Assembly: GCA_964434385.1 (NCBI GenBank)
Contig: CAYSUW010000008.1
Location: 1-56,712 of the forward strand
Origin: GCA-002700125 sp964434385
Lineage (GTDB): Bacteria > Chloroflexota > Dehalococcoidia > Lucifugimonadales > Lucifugimonadaceae
Direction: 5' to 3'
DNA length: 56,712 nt
Shown here: piece by piece, positions 1 through 9,003 of the stretch
Position numbering within the stretch: position 1 is the first letter of the stretch
How the letters are laid out: each line of letters begins with the position of its first letter
Position numbers and translations under genes: made by a program
Notes under the pieces: generated by a model
Told to the model about the DNA's origin: nothing
The model's database searches: none
The model's input: only the letters and a program-made list of their open reading frames with translations

Positions 1-10
1 TAATACTCTT

Positions 11-1195
11 CTACCAGTTAGTGAAAGCTCCGTCATTTCTTTCAAGATATGGCGGGAAACCACCTAGTTTTGTGTGGTATTTCTCAGCTACTTCTTCGTC
101 AAATTCTATTCCAAGACCAGGTTTTTCTGAACACCATGCATATCCGTCTTCCCATTCAATCTGTACTGGGAATAAGTCTTGAGCGAATGATCCAGGTCTT
201 TTTGGCATTTCCTGAACTCCTACGTTTGTCGATGCCATGCATAATGAAACACATGCAGCAGCACTGATTGGTCCTAAAGGATTATGTGGGGCAATGTCTA
301 TATAGTGGGTTTCAGCCCAATGAGTAATTTTTAAAGCTTCAGTGATTCCACCAACAATACATAAATCTATTCTTGCATAATTAATTAAATCTTCTTCAAT
401 TACCTGACGGAATGGCCATTTGCTTGCCCACTGTTCTCCTGCAGCAATAGGTAGAGAAACATGTCGTGCAAGATTTTTATAACTTCCAGGGTTTTCAGAT
501 CTTAGAGGATCTTCAATAAAGAATGGTTTAAATTCCTCTAATTGTTTACATAAATTTATTACGTGAGCAGTATCTAGTCTTGTGTGAACATCAAGACAAA
601 TTTGAATATCTTTTCCAACTGTATTTCTTACTTGTTCAACTTGTTCCACAGCCTTTAAAACAGATTCTACTGGTTCTAATGTTCCTTTTTCTTCTGGTTC
701 AAGTTCACTACTTGTTTCAGGTTGTCCCCATCTAACAAATTTCCATCCTTCGTCTACAGTTTTTTTACAGTTTTCTATTAACTCTTTTGTTGAGGATCCT
801 TGATTATGAGGGTAGCAAACAACTTTGTCTCTTACTGGTCCTCCCAAAAGTTTATATAGGGGCATATTGACTGATTTAGCTTTAATATCCCATAGTGCTA
901 TATCTATTCCACTTATAGCAGAACAGTAAACTATTCCTGCAGGAAAGAAATTCCCTCTATACATTAACTGCCAGTGTTTTTCTGTAGACCATGGATCTTC
1001 TCCAATGAGTCTTTCGCTTAAGTGTTCTACAGCATTAATTACAGATCCTCCCATTCTGGCAATTCCTATTTCTCCTAGTCCGAAAATACCTGAGTCTGTT
1101 TCAACTTTTACGAAAAGGTAAAGGATACTTCTCTCTCCAACTACTTTGTAATTTGTGTAATTTAAAGGGAATGTCTTTATTGCTGTAATTTTCAT
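11..1195 (-). CDS. Enolase-superfamily sugar-acid dehydratase, D-galactonate dehydratase (DgoD)-like
   Basis: A 394-aa member of the mandelate racemase/muconate lactonizing group. The metal ligands read as D202 (in LDVH), E228 (in FIEDP) and E254 (in AAGEQ). The acid/base residues are H204 and H304 (in IAPHNPLGP). The spacing D, +2, +26, +52, +102 is the one I recall for E. coli DgoD, rather than +103 at the last His for mannonate dehydratase. The expected reaction is Mg-dependent beta-elimination of water from an aldonate to a 2-keto-3-deoxy acid in the cytoplasm. The exact substrate cannot be read from sequence; mannonate, gluconate or arabinonate are alternatives. It is the last of three same-strand enolase-family genes, 9 nt after its neighbour. 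Family assignment is firm, substrate is not. Confidence 0.85.
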   Translation of the reverse strand: MKITAIKTFPLNYTNYKVVGERSILYLFVKVETDSGIFGLGEIGIARMGGSVINAVEHLSERLIGEDPWSTEKHWQLMYRGNFFPAGIVYCSAISGIDIALWDIKAKSVNMPLYKLLGGPVRDKVVCYPHNQGSSTKELIENCKKTVDEGWKFVRWGQPETSSELEPEEKGTLEPVESVLKAVEQVEQVRNTVGKDIQICLDVHTRLDTAHVINLCKQLEEFKPFFIEDPLRSENPGSYKNLARHVSLPIAAGEQWASKWPFRQVIEEDLINYARIDLCIVGGITEALKITHWAETHYIDIAPHNPLGPISAAACVSLCMASTNVGVQEMPKRPGSFAQDLFPVQIEWEDGYAWCSEKPGLGIEFDEEVAEKYHTKLGGFPPYLERNDGAFTNW

Positions 1196-1204
1196 AAGTT
1201 ACCT

Positions 1205-2350
1205 CTACTTAGGGTTTGGTGGATAAAAACCTGCTCCTTCTCCGCGAGAGAAGGGAGGAGAATCAATTGGAGGGTTAAATTTATCGACTTTAATTGAATT
1301 TAGTTTCTTAAAATCAATATTTAGTCCAAGTCCGGGACTATCTCCCATAACTATAAATCCTTCCTCTATATTTTGATCCGTATTGAAACATAATTCTCTT
1401 CCGTTATCAATGACCTCCATCATGAAATGATTAGGCAGAACTGCTGCTAAATGAGCCATGATATTTCCAGGACAATTCATCATTGCTACTGGAAGTTCAT
1501 ATGCATACGCAAGATTAGCTACCTGTAGTGCCCCTGTAATTCCAGTGGTATTCATTCCAACCTGAACTATGTCAACTCCACCATTTTTGATGAGAGGGAT
1601 AAAGTCACTAATTGAGTTAAGGTTTTCGCCTGTAGCTACAGCTGCTTTGATTCCTTCAGATACTTTTTTTAAACCTGCATAATCCCACCGTCTTGCAGGT
1701 TCTTCTGCCCACGTTATATCGAATTTTGTTTCTATTTCATTTATGTATCTTACAGCTTGTTTAGGTGACCAAAATTCATTTGAGTCTATGCATATATGAG
1801 GCCTGTTATTATTTATTGATAAACTTTCTTTCATAATTGAAATTCTTTCCAAATCTGATTCTAAATCCAAGCCTACTTTTAATTTTCCCGCATCAATCCC
1901 GCTTTTTGCCATTCTTCTATAAAAAGTTGATATTTCATTATTATCTAGGCACATGTCTAATCCGGATGCATATGCTTTTACTGAATTAGTATTTGCGCCA
2001 AGAGTTTTCCACAAAGGTTCTTGATTAATTTTTGCTTTAAGATCCCACAATGCTATGTCTAAAGCAGAGATAGCATGGTTTTTTTCTCCCTCGTTACCTT
2101 CCTTGAAGATTAAATCTGTCATCTTTTTCCATAAACCTTTTACGCTTCTAGGATCTTGATTTTCAATTAGTGGGAATATATTTTTTATGTAATCATTTCC
2201 TAAAGGAGCAAACCCTTGTAATCCATCATCAGTATTAAGAATTAAGATAGACATTCCAACATAAGCACTACCCTGAGGGCCATTAGCATCACCTATAGGC
2301 CTTTCTGCTTTTCCTTCAAATTTAATAAGTTCATATCCTGTTACTTTCAT
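1205..2350 (-). CDS. Enolase-superfamily protein (mandelate racemase-like), paralog A
   Basis: 381 aa with the N-terminal capping domain (ISALDIALWDLKAK at about 94-107) and the C-terminal barrel. Metal ligands are D189 (CIDSNEFW), E216 (WAEEP) and E242 (TGEN). A KxK motif (K156, K158, in GKLKVG) supplies the usual mandelate racemase-group base, and D260 fits the Asp of the His-Asp dyad. By hand alignment the partner His at the end of the seventh strand is Asn292. The start codon overlaps the stop of the upstream paralog (ATGA, 2347-2350), so they are translationally coupled. It is closely similar to that paralog, sharing blocks such as SNEFWSPKQA and AEEPARRWD, and both end in a Ser-Pro-rich, GAG-containing tail. 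Substrate unknown. Confidence 0.8.
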   Translation of the reverse strand: MKVTGYELIKFEGKAERPIGDANGPQGSAYVGMSILILNTDDGLQGFAPLGNDYIKNIFPLIENQDPRSVKGLWKKMTDLIFKEGNEGEKNHAISALDIALWDLKAKINQEPLWKTLGANTNSVKAYASGLDMCLDNNEISTFYRRMAKSGIDAGKLKVGLDLESDLERISIMKESLSINNNRPHICIDSNEFWSPKQAVRYINEIETKFDITWAEEPARRWDYAGLKKVSEGIKAAVATGENLNSISDFIPLIKNGGVDIVQVGMNTTGITGALQVANLAYAYELPVAMMNCPGNIMAHLAAVLPNHFMMEVIDNGRELCFNTDQNIEEGFIVMGDSPGLGLNIDFKKLNSIKVDKFNPPIDSPPFSRGEGAGFYPPNPK

Positions 2351-3534
2351 TTTCCCTGAGCCTCTTTTATCTCTTCTGAAGTAGCTTTAACCTGATATAA
2401 ACCTGCCCCTGCTCTTCTTCCATATGGACTGGGCCCTGAGACTCTTGAAGGATTTTCTGTTTTCAGATCCTCTAATTTGTCCCAGTTTATTTTGAATCCA
2501 ATTCCAGGTTCATTTCCTAGAATTGCATTTCCTTCTTCAAATTTTATTTCTGTTGAAAGTACAGGATCTGGGAATTCAGATGATACTTCCATGATCATGA
2601 AATTTGGTATGCTTGTAGCTAAATGTGCGTGAAGATGTCCTGCAGAACCTCCGAGGGTAACTGGAAGATCAAATCCATAGGCTGCATCTGCAATTTGTAG
2701 AGCACATGTTATTCCTCCCATGCCACTGCTTACTTGAATAATATCAGCTGATTGATGATGAAAATAAGGTAAGAATTCACCTAAGGTATCAATGTTTTCT
2801 CCGGCGCATACTGCAGTTTTCACAGAGTCGGAAATCTTCTTTAATCCTATAAAATCCCATCTTCTGGCTGGTTCTTCTGCCCACGTGATATCAAAATGTT
2901 CTTCAATTTCTCTTATGAATCGTATTGCTTGTTTTGGTGACCAGTATTCATTTGAATCAATTAAAAGCATTGGGTTGGGATTATTTACAGACAATGCTTC
3001 CTTCATGATTCCTATTCTTCGGATATCATCATCCTGATTTAACCCCACTTTTATTTTTCCACCATCAAAACCCATGGCAGCCATGCTTTCGTACCACTTT
3101 TTTAAATCAAGGTCGCTTAGTGGCATTTCTATTCCACTGGCATAGCTTTTAACTTTTGGATTCAATCCGCCTAATGTTTTCCATAAAGGTTCATTGTTAA
3201 TTTTTGCCTTTAGGTCCCATAAAGCTATATCCAAAGCGGATATGGCATCATTAACCACTCCGTAATGGCCACCCTTAAAAGCAATTTCTATCATTCTTTT
3301 CCAAAGACCTCTTACCTGTACAGGATCTTCATTGATTAAAACTGTGTTGAACATGCTTTTTATGAATGGGATAGTTGAAAAACCAGTTGTAGAAATTCCA
3401 GTCAAACCTTCGTCGGTAATAAGTTCTAGGATTACATTAGAGGATCTTTTTCTTCCACGCGGAGAGTTTGCATCACCCATTTTTCTGGGCATGTCGACTT
3501 CATAAGTATGAGTTCTAATATCTGATAGTTTCAT
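2347..3534 (-). CDS. Enolase-superfamily protein (mandelate racemase-like), paralog B
   Basis: 395 aa and the first gene of the minus-strand enolase trio. It has the capping domain, KxK base motif (K160, K162, in GGKIKVG) and metal ligands D193 (LIDSNEYW), E220 (WAEEP) and E246 (AGEN). D264 matches the dyad Asp. The dyad His position appears to be Gly; nearby His residues sit in GHLHAHL at about 299-305. The C-terminal tail contains GRRAGAGLY, recalling the paralog downstream. A TATAAT box lies upstream at 3559-3564. Likely a sugar-acid dehydratase or epimerase acting in the cytoplasm; I cannot name the substrate. Confidence 0.8.
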   Translation of the reverse strand: MKLSDIRTHTYEVDMPRKMGDANSPRGRKRSSNVILELITDEGLTGISTTGFSTIPFIKSMFNTVLINEDPVQVRGLWKRMIEIAFKGGHYGVVNDAISALDIALWDLKAKINNEPLWKTLGGLNPKVKSYASGIEMPLSDLDLKKWYESMAAMGFDGGKIKVGLNQDDDIRRIGIMKEALSVNNPNPMLLIDSNEYWSPKQAIRFIREIEEHFDITWAEEPARRWDFIGLKKISDSVKTAVCAGENIDTLGEFLPYFHHQSADIIQVSSGMGGITCALQIADAAYGFDLPVTLGGSAGHLHAHLATSIPNFMIMEVSSEFPDPVLSTEIKFEEGNAILGNEPGIGFKINWDKLEDLKTENPSRVSGPSPYGRRAGAGLYQVKATSEEIKEAQGK

Positions 3535-3558
3535 CTTAATCTTTTACTAACTATTTGG

Positions 3559-3564
3559 ATTATA
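3559..3564 (-). promoter_or_regulatory. Candidate -10 box for the enolase-gene trio
   Basis: On the minus strand this reads TATAAT, 24 nt before the start codon at 3534. That places a transcription start close to 3552. No clear -35 hexamer is seen at 17 nt; TTGTTT lies 21 nt upstream. This is a pattern match only. Confidence 0.35.
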
Positions 3565-3615
3565 TTTGAAAAACGCATTTTTTCGAAACAAATTCTACTA
3601 GAAACAATAAAACAC

Positions 3616-3634
3616 CATTTGATATTATCAAATG
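3616..3634. repeat. 19-bp perfect palindrome in a divergent intergenic region
   Basis: CATTTGATA, one central T, then TATCAAATG: nine-base arms with perfect symmetry. It lies between the divergent enolase operon (start 3534) and the VWA-like membrane protein (start 3666). It could be an operator for a dimeric regulator or a short RNA hairpin in the leader of the rightward gene. No T-run follows, so a terminator is unlikely. Confidence 0.5.
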
Positions 3635-3665
3635 CTATTAATGGTATTAAAACGAATTCAGGATC

Positions 3666-5717
3666 ATGAGAGTTATAAAGAAAAATTTATTATTTATATT
3701 AATTTTTTCAATTGTTTTTTCAGTTTTTGCTGTAAATGAATTAAACGCTGATGAACCTACTCAAAGAATTGTAGTTATTGATGATCATTCACTTAAACAT
3801 GATGAAGATGTTGATATGACGGTATCATTGCTCACCGCTTTGATAAGTTCCTCTTCTGGTGAAACAAAGGTTTTTCTTGGCAGTGGTGATTTAAGTAACA
3901 GATTACCGAGGAATTTTTCTGAATCTGATTTACCCCAATTGAAAAACAATTTAGCTTTATACTCTAACTCAGGAAATAATTCAGTTTATGATGGATACAA
4001 TCTAATAGGTGATTTGATTTCTTTTTTATCTACAAATGAAATTTCTTCAGGTACTGAGATTTTTTGGTTTACTACAGGATTTGATGGTTCTGACAATAAA
4101 AAAGATATTTCTGACATATCTCCCTTACTTGAACCATTTTCAAATAATCAATGGGTAATGAAAGTCATCAGTCTTCCAACTGCATCAGAATACTCAAGAG
4201 AACTAATGAGTCAGGTTGCAGATTCAGCTGCAGGTAATTTTTTTGATGTAATTTCATTGGAACATTTTTCTGAACTTCTAAATGAAATTACATTTGTTTC
4301 AATGGAAAAACAATTAGACAATTACGGAAAGCCTAATACTAAATCTTTTACTTCTGTGGCAATTCCTCCATCTTCATCATTTTTCAAAGTAAATATACTT
4401 AGAGAAAAGAATCAAATGATTGGTGAAGTCTTCGATCCTTTAGGGCAAAAGGTTAATTCGAATAATCAAAATGTTAATGTTATTGAAACTCCTAACCTGG
4501 TAATGATTTCAATAGAGAATCCAGAACCTGGTAATTGGATGCTTGAAACTTTATCAGAAGATAATTCAAGAATATCAGTATTCACAAAAGTAGAGCATTT
4601 TTTAAGTTTAAATTTATTAAACGAGCCTCCTATTCCAGTTGGAGAAGAGTATAGAATTTCTGCAGAATTAAAAATAAAAGATCAGGTTACTGGTCTTAAT
4701 GGTTCTTGGATTGATGCAGTAGTTACTTGGTCAGATAATGCATCAGAAGTATTTCAACTAAAAGATGATGGTCTGTTAACTGATGATAAAGCAAATGATG
4801 GTATTTTTTCAGGAATAATTGATACCAGAAAAGTTCAGGGAATAAATAATGTAGATCTTAATCTCAATTGGACTGATATAGGTACTATTTTGGTCGTATC
4901 AGATTCATTCAAGACTGAATATTATCCTGTTGTAGAAATTCAGACAAAAGGGAAATTTGAACTTTTTGCTGACGACTCTGTAGAAATCGCAGCAATTAAT
5001 ATAACTAAAGATGGTTATCCATTTTTAACAAAATCAGAAAATTTTAATGTGATTCTTAAAGATGATTCTGGAGAAAATGTTGAAGTGAAAATTTCTCCTG
5101 TAAGGAATATAGATGATCAAAAAGCTTGGGAGTTTTTAATTCAAGCATTTCCTAAAAAATCTGGAGACTTTGAACTTCAGGTTACTTTATCTGAAGATTA
5201 TTTAGGTAGGAATTACACATTTGATACATCAAAACTTCCATTGAGTTTTGAGGTGCAAATTTTAGAAAAACCAGTTCAACCAGTTCAGTATTCCAAGTAT
5301 ATTTCATGGGTAATAATTTCTATGACTATTGTATCTATTGGAGCTTATGGATTTTGGAGATTTAGACAACCTGACCCTAGAGGTGTTTTGATAGACAGTA
5401 AAGGTGAGTTAATTGTAGATTTTTCAAATATTAAAAGAAAAATTTGGAGAAAACTTATTTATCCGAATATTATTTTTTCCAATGAAATGGAAGGATTAGC
5501 AATAGAAAATATTAAATTTGTATTTTCTACTGATAATTCTACATATTTAATTTTCAATTCTGAGACATCTTCTTTGGGTCTTAGGATCAACGGTAAACCA
5601 GCAATGATTAAGAATTTACTAACTGAAGATACCTCAATAGGAATGGGTGGGAAATTATACTATTTCTCTCCTACAGTTACTGAAACTTCTGAATCTTGGG
5701 CTAGTAAAACAGTCTGA
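3666..5717 (+). CDS. Membrane-anchored extracytoplasmic VWA-like protein
   Basis: 683 aa. An N-terminal hydrophobic signal segment (about 5-24) is followed by acidic residues after NADEP. Residues about 33-210 resemble a von Willebrand A fold: a strand RIVVIDDHS, a later strand GTEIFWFTTG and Ser/Asp-rich loops. The canonical MIDAS DxSxS is not clear. Around 365-385 is an LKDDG...NDGIFSG stretch typical of 'choice-of-anchor X' beta-sandwich regions. One transmembrane helix lies at about 545-567 (ISWVIISMTIVSIGAYGFW), followed by a cytoplasmic tail of about 115 aa. Predicted topology is a large outside domain and a small inside tail. A weak AGGA sits close to the ATG. Function unknown; a surface binding or sensing role is inference. 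Confidence 0.6.
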   Translation: MRVIKKNLLFILIFSIVFSVFAVNELNADEPTQRIVVIDDHSLKHDEDVDMTVSLLTALISSSSGETKVFLGSGDLSNRLPRNFSESDLPQLKNNLALYSNSGNNSVYDGYNLIGDLISFLSTNEISSGTEIFWFTTGFDGSDNKKDISDISPLLEPFSNNQWVMKVISLPTASEYSRELMSQVADSAAGNFFDVISLEHFSELLNEITFVSMEKQLDNYGKPNTKSFTSVAIPPSSSFFKVNILREKNQMIGEVFDPLGQKVNSNNQNVNVIETPNLVMISIENPEPGNWMLETLSEDNSRISVFTKVEHFLSLNLLNEPPIPVGEEYRISAELKIKDQVTGLNGSWIDAVVTWSDNASEVFQLKDDGLLTDDKANDGIFSGIIDTRKVQGINNVDLNLNWTDIGTILVVSDSFKTEYYPVVEIQTKGKFELFADDSVEIAAINITKDGYPFLTKSENFNVILKDDSGENVEVKISPVRNIDDQKAWEFLIQAFPKKSGDFELQVTLSEDYLGRNYTFDTSKLPLSFEVQILEKPVQPVQYSKYISWVIISMTIVSIGAYGFWRFRQPDPRGVLIDSKGELIVDFSNIKRKIWRKLIYPNIIFSNEMEGLAIENIKFVFSTDNSTYLIFNSETSSLGLRINGKPAMIKNLLTEDTSIGMGGKLYYFSPTVTETSESWASKTV

Positions 5718-5722
5718 AATGA

Positions 5723-6316
5723 TTATTTCTTAATAATCTCAATTTTATCTATTTTATAAAGAGGAGCTGCTTGATTTCTCGGATCACGAGGAGCTAACAG
5801 ATTAACAATTTGCATTCCTGACGTTACCTTGCCAAATATAGAATGTTTTCCGTCTAAATGAGGAGTAGACACATAAGTTATGAAAAACTGACTTCCGTTA
5901 GTGTTAGGGCCTCTATTTGCCATTGATACTATCCCTTCACCTTTATGGAGAAGTTCTGGGTGAAATTCGTCTTCAAATGTGTATCCAGGACCACCTGTTC
6001 CAGTACCTGTAGGATCTCCAGTTTGTGCCATAAATCCTGGTATAATTCTATGAAACCCTACATTATTGTAAAAGCCTGCATTTGAGAGATTAATAAAATT
6101 TTCAACTGTAAGTGGAACTTTATCTTCAAAGAGATCTATAGTGATATTTCCATTTTCAGTATATAAGACTGCACTGTAGTCTTTAGATGTGTCTAAGTCT
6201 CCAGTGGGTGGTCCGGTTTGTTTTGCGCAAGCCATAGAAAAACTCCAAAAAACTAAACTTATGATTAATAGAGAGATTGTTTGTTTTATATTTAACTTAA
6301 AATTAAAAATTGTCAT
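5723..6316 (-). CDS. Cyclophilin-type peptidyl-prolyl isomerase, lipoprotein
   Basis: 197 aa. An N-terminal hydrophobic stretch ends in a lipobox (SMAC, Cys30), so the protein is probably exported and lipid-anchored. The cyclophilin domain covers about 47-195, with diagnostic FHRIIPGFMAQTGD, the Gly-rich GTGTGGPGY loop, and NGSQFFIT followed by LDGKHSIFGKV. These include the active-site Arg, Phe and Gln residues. It would catalyse cis-trans isomerisation of prolyl bonds in exported proteins. It is convergent with the VWA-like gene, 5 nt away. The start has no clear Shine-Dalgarno. Confidence 0.92.
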   Translation of the reverse strand: MTIFNFKLNIKQTISLLIISLVFWSFSMACAKQTGPPTGDLDTSKDYSAVLYTENGNITIDLFEDKVPLTVENFINLSNAGFYNNVGFHRIIPGFMAQTGDPTGTGTGGPGYTFEDEFHPELLHKGEGIVSMANRGPNTNGSQFFITYVSTPHLDGKHSIFGKVTSGMQIVNLLAPRDPRNQAAPLYKIDKIEIIKK

Positions 6317-6431
6317 TATAAAAAGTTGGTTATATCTCTAAGTCAACAAATTATGCAACAATTGTATTGTTTAGTAAAACAAAATTGCATTTAATAGAAA
6401 AAATAAACTCAACCTGATATTTAATACTTTT

Positions 6432-7106
6432 ATGATTAAATCAATAAACTCTGAAATAGCTTATAAGTGGTGGGGAATGCAAAGTTATTCCAAATCATTA
6501 AAAATTCAGAAAAAAAATCATTCTCATAGAGTTTCTGATCAAATTAAAGACTCAATAATGTTTTTAGAACACCTTCCGATTATCACAATCGGTAGAACAG
6601 GCTCAGAAAAAGACATAATTTCTGACTTCCAAAAATTAACAGAATCAAGTATTGAGGTGATTCACTCTAACAGGGGTGGAGAAACAACATTTCATGGGCC
6701 AGGTCAACTTATTGGATATTTCTTTATAAAAATCAAGGATCGAGATCTTACTCCTATCAGTTATGTAAGATTGCTCGAAAAAGTTTTAGTTCTCTCTTTT
6801 GCTGAATATGGCTTGGAGACTATTACACTTAAAGGTAAAACTGGAGTATGGGTGCAAAGAAAAAATTCTGATAATCCAAAAAAAATTGCAGCTATTGGAG
6901 TAAGAATTTCTAAAGGTGTAACAATGCATGGATTTTCAGCTAATATTTCTAATGACCTATCACAGTTTGATCATATTGTCCCCTGTGGAATGCCAGGCCT
7001 TGAATCTACTTCTCTGAAAAAAGAGTTGTCTCAAAATATAGAACTGGTGGATTTTTCTAGTAACGTAGTGAATAATTTCATAAAGGAATTAGCCAAAAAA
7101 AAATAA
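6432..7106 (+). CDS. lipB: Lipoyl(octanoyl) transferase
   Basis: 224 aa, cytoplasmic. It transfers octanoyl from octanoyl-ACP to apo lipoyl domains, the first step of lipoate assembly for 2-oxoacid dehydrogenases and the glycine cleavage system. The family motif RGGETTFHGPGQL lies at 81-93. The catalytic Lys is K151 (KIAAIG) and the acyl-carrying Cys is C185 (HIVPCGM). Length is normal for the family. No Shine-Dalgarno is visible before the ATG; a TTAATACT-like box ends only a few bases upstream, so a leaderless transcript is possible. thrC follows 23 nt downstream. Confidence 0.95.
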   Translation: MIKSINSEIAYKWWGMQSYSKSLKIQKKNHSHRVSDQIKDSIMFLEHLPIITIGRTGSEKDIISDFQKLTESSIEVIHSNRGGETTFHGPGQLIGYFFIKIKDRDLTPISYVRLLEKVLVLSFAEYGLETITLKGKTGVWVQRKNSDNPKKIAAIGVRISKGVTMHGFSANISNDLSQFDHIVPCGMPGLESTSLKKELSQNIELVDFSSNVVNNFIKELAKKK

Positions 7107-7129
7107 TCTTTTAATTCTAGAGGAAATTC

Positions 7130-8320
7130 ATGAAGAGTTATCTTAGCATATTGGAATGCACTTATTGTGATGCAAAATATCCTCATGATCAACTCATCAA
7201 TTTATGTAGAAACCCTGAATGCGGAAAAGTTCTTTTCCCAAGATATGATCTTGATTTAATCAAAAAAGAAATTAATCGAGATGTTTTTTCTAAAAGATCT
7301 CCTAACATGTGGAGATATAAAGAATTGATGCCAGTAATTTCTGAATCAAATATTGTATCTTTAGGAGAAGGTTTTACTCCATTAATCAGAGCATCTAATT
7401 TAGGTGAAAAATTAGGTTTAAAGAATCTACTTATAAAAGATGAAACTATGAATCCAACAGGTTCATTTAAAGCTAGAGGTTTATCTTCTGCTGTCTCTAA
7501 AGCAAAAGAACTGGGAGTGAAAAGTATTACTATTCCTTCAGCTGGAAATGCTGGAGGCGCTATGGCTGCTTATGGAGCTTTAGCTAAATTAGAAACTTAT
7601 GTTTTTATGCCTAAAGACACTCCATTAGCTAACAAGGTTGAAACAATTGCTTATGGGGCAAAAGTAGAACTTGTAGACGGATACATCACAGATGCAGGTA
7701 AATTTTCTCAAGAATTGGTAGCTTCAAAAGGAGCTTTTGATGTATCTACACTTAAAGAACCCTATAGAGTGGAAGGGAAAAAGACTATGGGTTTTGAGAT
7801 AGCTGAACAACTCAAATGGGATTTACCTGAATTTATAATTTATCCAACTGGAGGAGGAACTGGAATAGTAGGAATTTGGAAAGCTTTTCATGAATTGAAA
7901 AAGTTGGGATGGATTAATGGTCCCATGCCTAAAATGATTTGTGTTCAGTCTGAAGGTTGCAGTCCTATAGTTGATGCATTTTTAAATGGAGAAGATTTCG
8001 CTGAACCATTTGAAAATGCTCATTCTATTGCTTCTGGGATGAAAGTCCCAGCAGCAATAGGGGATTATCTAGTAATCAGATCCTTAAGAGAGAGTGGTGG
8101 TACGGGATTAAAAGTTTCTGATCAGGAAATGGTAAGAGGAGTAAAAGATTTATCTGAGAATGAAGGTATCTTTGCAGCTCCAGAAGGAGGAGCAACTGTG
8201 GCAGGTTTGCTTAAGCTCATTGAATTAGGTCAAATAAATGAAAAGAACAAAGTTTTATTGCTAGTTACAGGTTCAGGGTTTAAGTATTTGGACAAACTAG
8301 TTCCGTTTTTTAATAATTAA
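7130..8320 (+). CDS. thrC: Threonine synthase
   Basis: 396 aa, PLP-dependent; converts O-phosphohomoserine to threonine. An N-terminal zinc-ribbon-like segment has C10, C13, C26 and C31. This is followed by the fold-type II PLP core, with the Schiff-base Lys at K114 in NPTGSFKARG, the substrate/phosphate loop SAGNAGGAMAAYG, and a C-terminal glycine-rich PTGGGTGIVG. The start is supported by GAGGAAA spaced 6-7 nt before the ATG. It likely shares a transcript with lipB. Alternative PLP lyases such as threonine dehydratase lack this N-terminal ribbon. Confidence 0.93.
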   Translation: MKSYLSILECTYCDAKYPHDQLINLCRNPECGKVLFPRYDLDLIKKEINRDVFSKRSPNMWRYKELMPVISESNIVSLGEGFTPLIRASNLGEKLGLKNLLIKDETMNPTGSFKARGLSSAVSKAKELGVKSITIPSAGNAGGAMAAYGALAKLETYVFMPKDTPLANKVETIAYGAKVELVDGYITDAGKFSQELVASKGAFDVSTLKEPYRVEGKKTMGFEIAEQLKWDLPEFIIYPTGGGTGIVGIWKAFHELKKLGWINGPMPKMICVQSEGCSPIVDAFLNGEDFAEPFENAHSIASGMKVPAAIGDYLVIRSLRESGGTGLKVSDQEMVRGVKDLSENEGIFAAPEGGATVAGLLKLIELGQINEKNKVLLLVTGSGFKYLDKLVPFFNN

Positions 8321-8922
8321 TTAAAATATTTGGAAATTCCTGATTCATATATAGAGTTGAATTCTTGAGAAAGGATTCCCATTATTACAGAGTTAAACCT
8401 TGCCCCCTCATGAGGTCTGCTTTTCCTTAGAGTTCCTTCATGTTTGAATCCTGCATGGTCAAATAAAGTTCTAGCTGCTTGATTATATTCTGGGATATCT
8501 ACCCAAATTCTATACAATTTTAATTTTTCAAATACGTATTCCATGATCATTAGCAATACAGAACTTCCATATCCTTTATGCCATAGGTCTTTTCTGCCAA
8601 TTAGAATTGAAAGTTGAGCATCTCCTAATGCCTCATCTATTGATAATTGTATTTCACCAACGTGTTCTTCATCAGATTTTGTTATTGAAAGAATTGTTCT
8701 ATGAGGTTCATGATTTGGATCATTGAATGTTCTTTCCCATTCTTCTTCTGAAGCATCAATCATATTTTGGGGATCATATCCTAGATGAGCAGGATCACCG
8801 TAACTGTATCTTCCGTACCAAGACTCGGATACTTCGTCGTCTTTTAGCCAATCCATGACTCGTTTTACGTCATCTCTTGATACTTCTCTTAGTAATGTTT
8901 TTGGTAAGTTCTTTCTTAACAT
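8317..8922 (-). CDS. GNAT acetyltransferase, RimJ/RimL-like
   Basis: 201 aa in the GCN5-related N-acetyltransferase fold. The acetyl-CoA binding motif is IGRKDLWHKGYGSSVLLMIMEYVF, and motif B follows with NQAARTLFDHAGFKHEG. The pattern resembles ribosomal-protein or amino-acid N-acetyltransferases (Acetyltransf_3). The substrate is not deducible. It is convergent with thrC, overlapping by 4 nt at the stop codons. Confidence 0.85.
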   Translation of the reverse strand: MLRKNLPKTLLREVSRDDVKRVMDWLKDDEVSESWYGRYSYGDPAHLGYDPQNMIDASEEEWERTFNDPNHEPHRTILSITKSDEEHVGEIQLSIDEALGDAQLSILIGRKDLWHKGYGSSVLLMIMEYVFEKLKLYRIWVDIPEYNQAARTLFDHAGFKHEGTLRKSRPHEGARFNSVIMGILSQEFNSIYESGISKYFN

Positions 8923-9003
8923 AGAAAAAATAGCAATTAATTTGTTTACAAATTATTATCTAATATAAATAAATATTTGTCATATTGATTTAGGGAGATT
9001 TAA

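Noticed and set aside
6400..6432. General leaderless transcription in this genome
   Set aside because: Only the small ORF at 53441 has a convincing TATAAT at the right distance; lipB and nadK are suggestive, but many other genes have clear Shine-Dalgarno sites.
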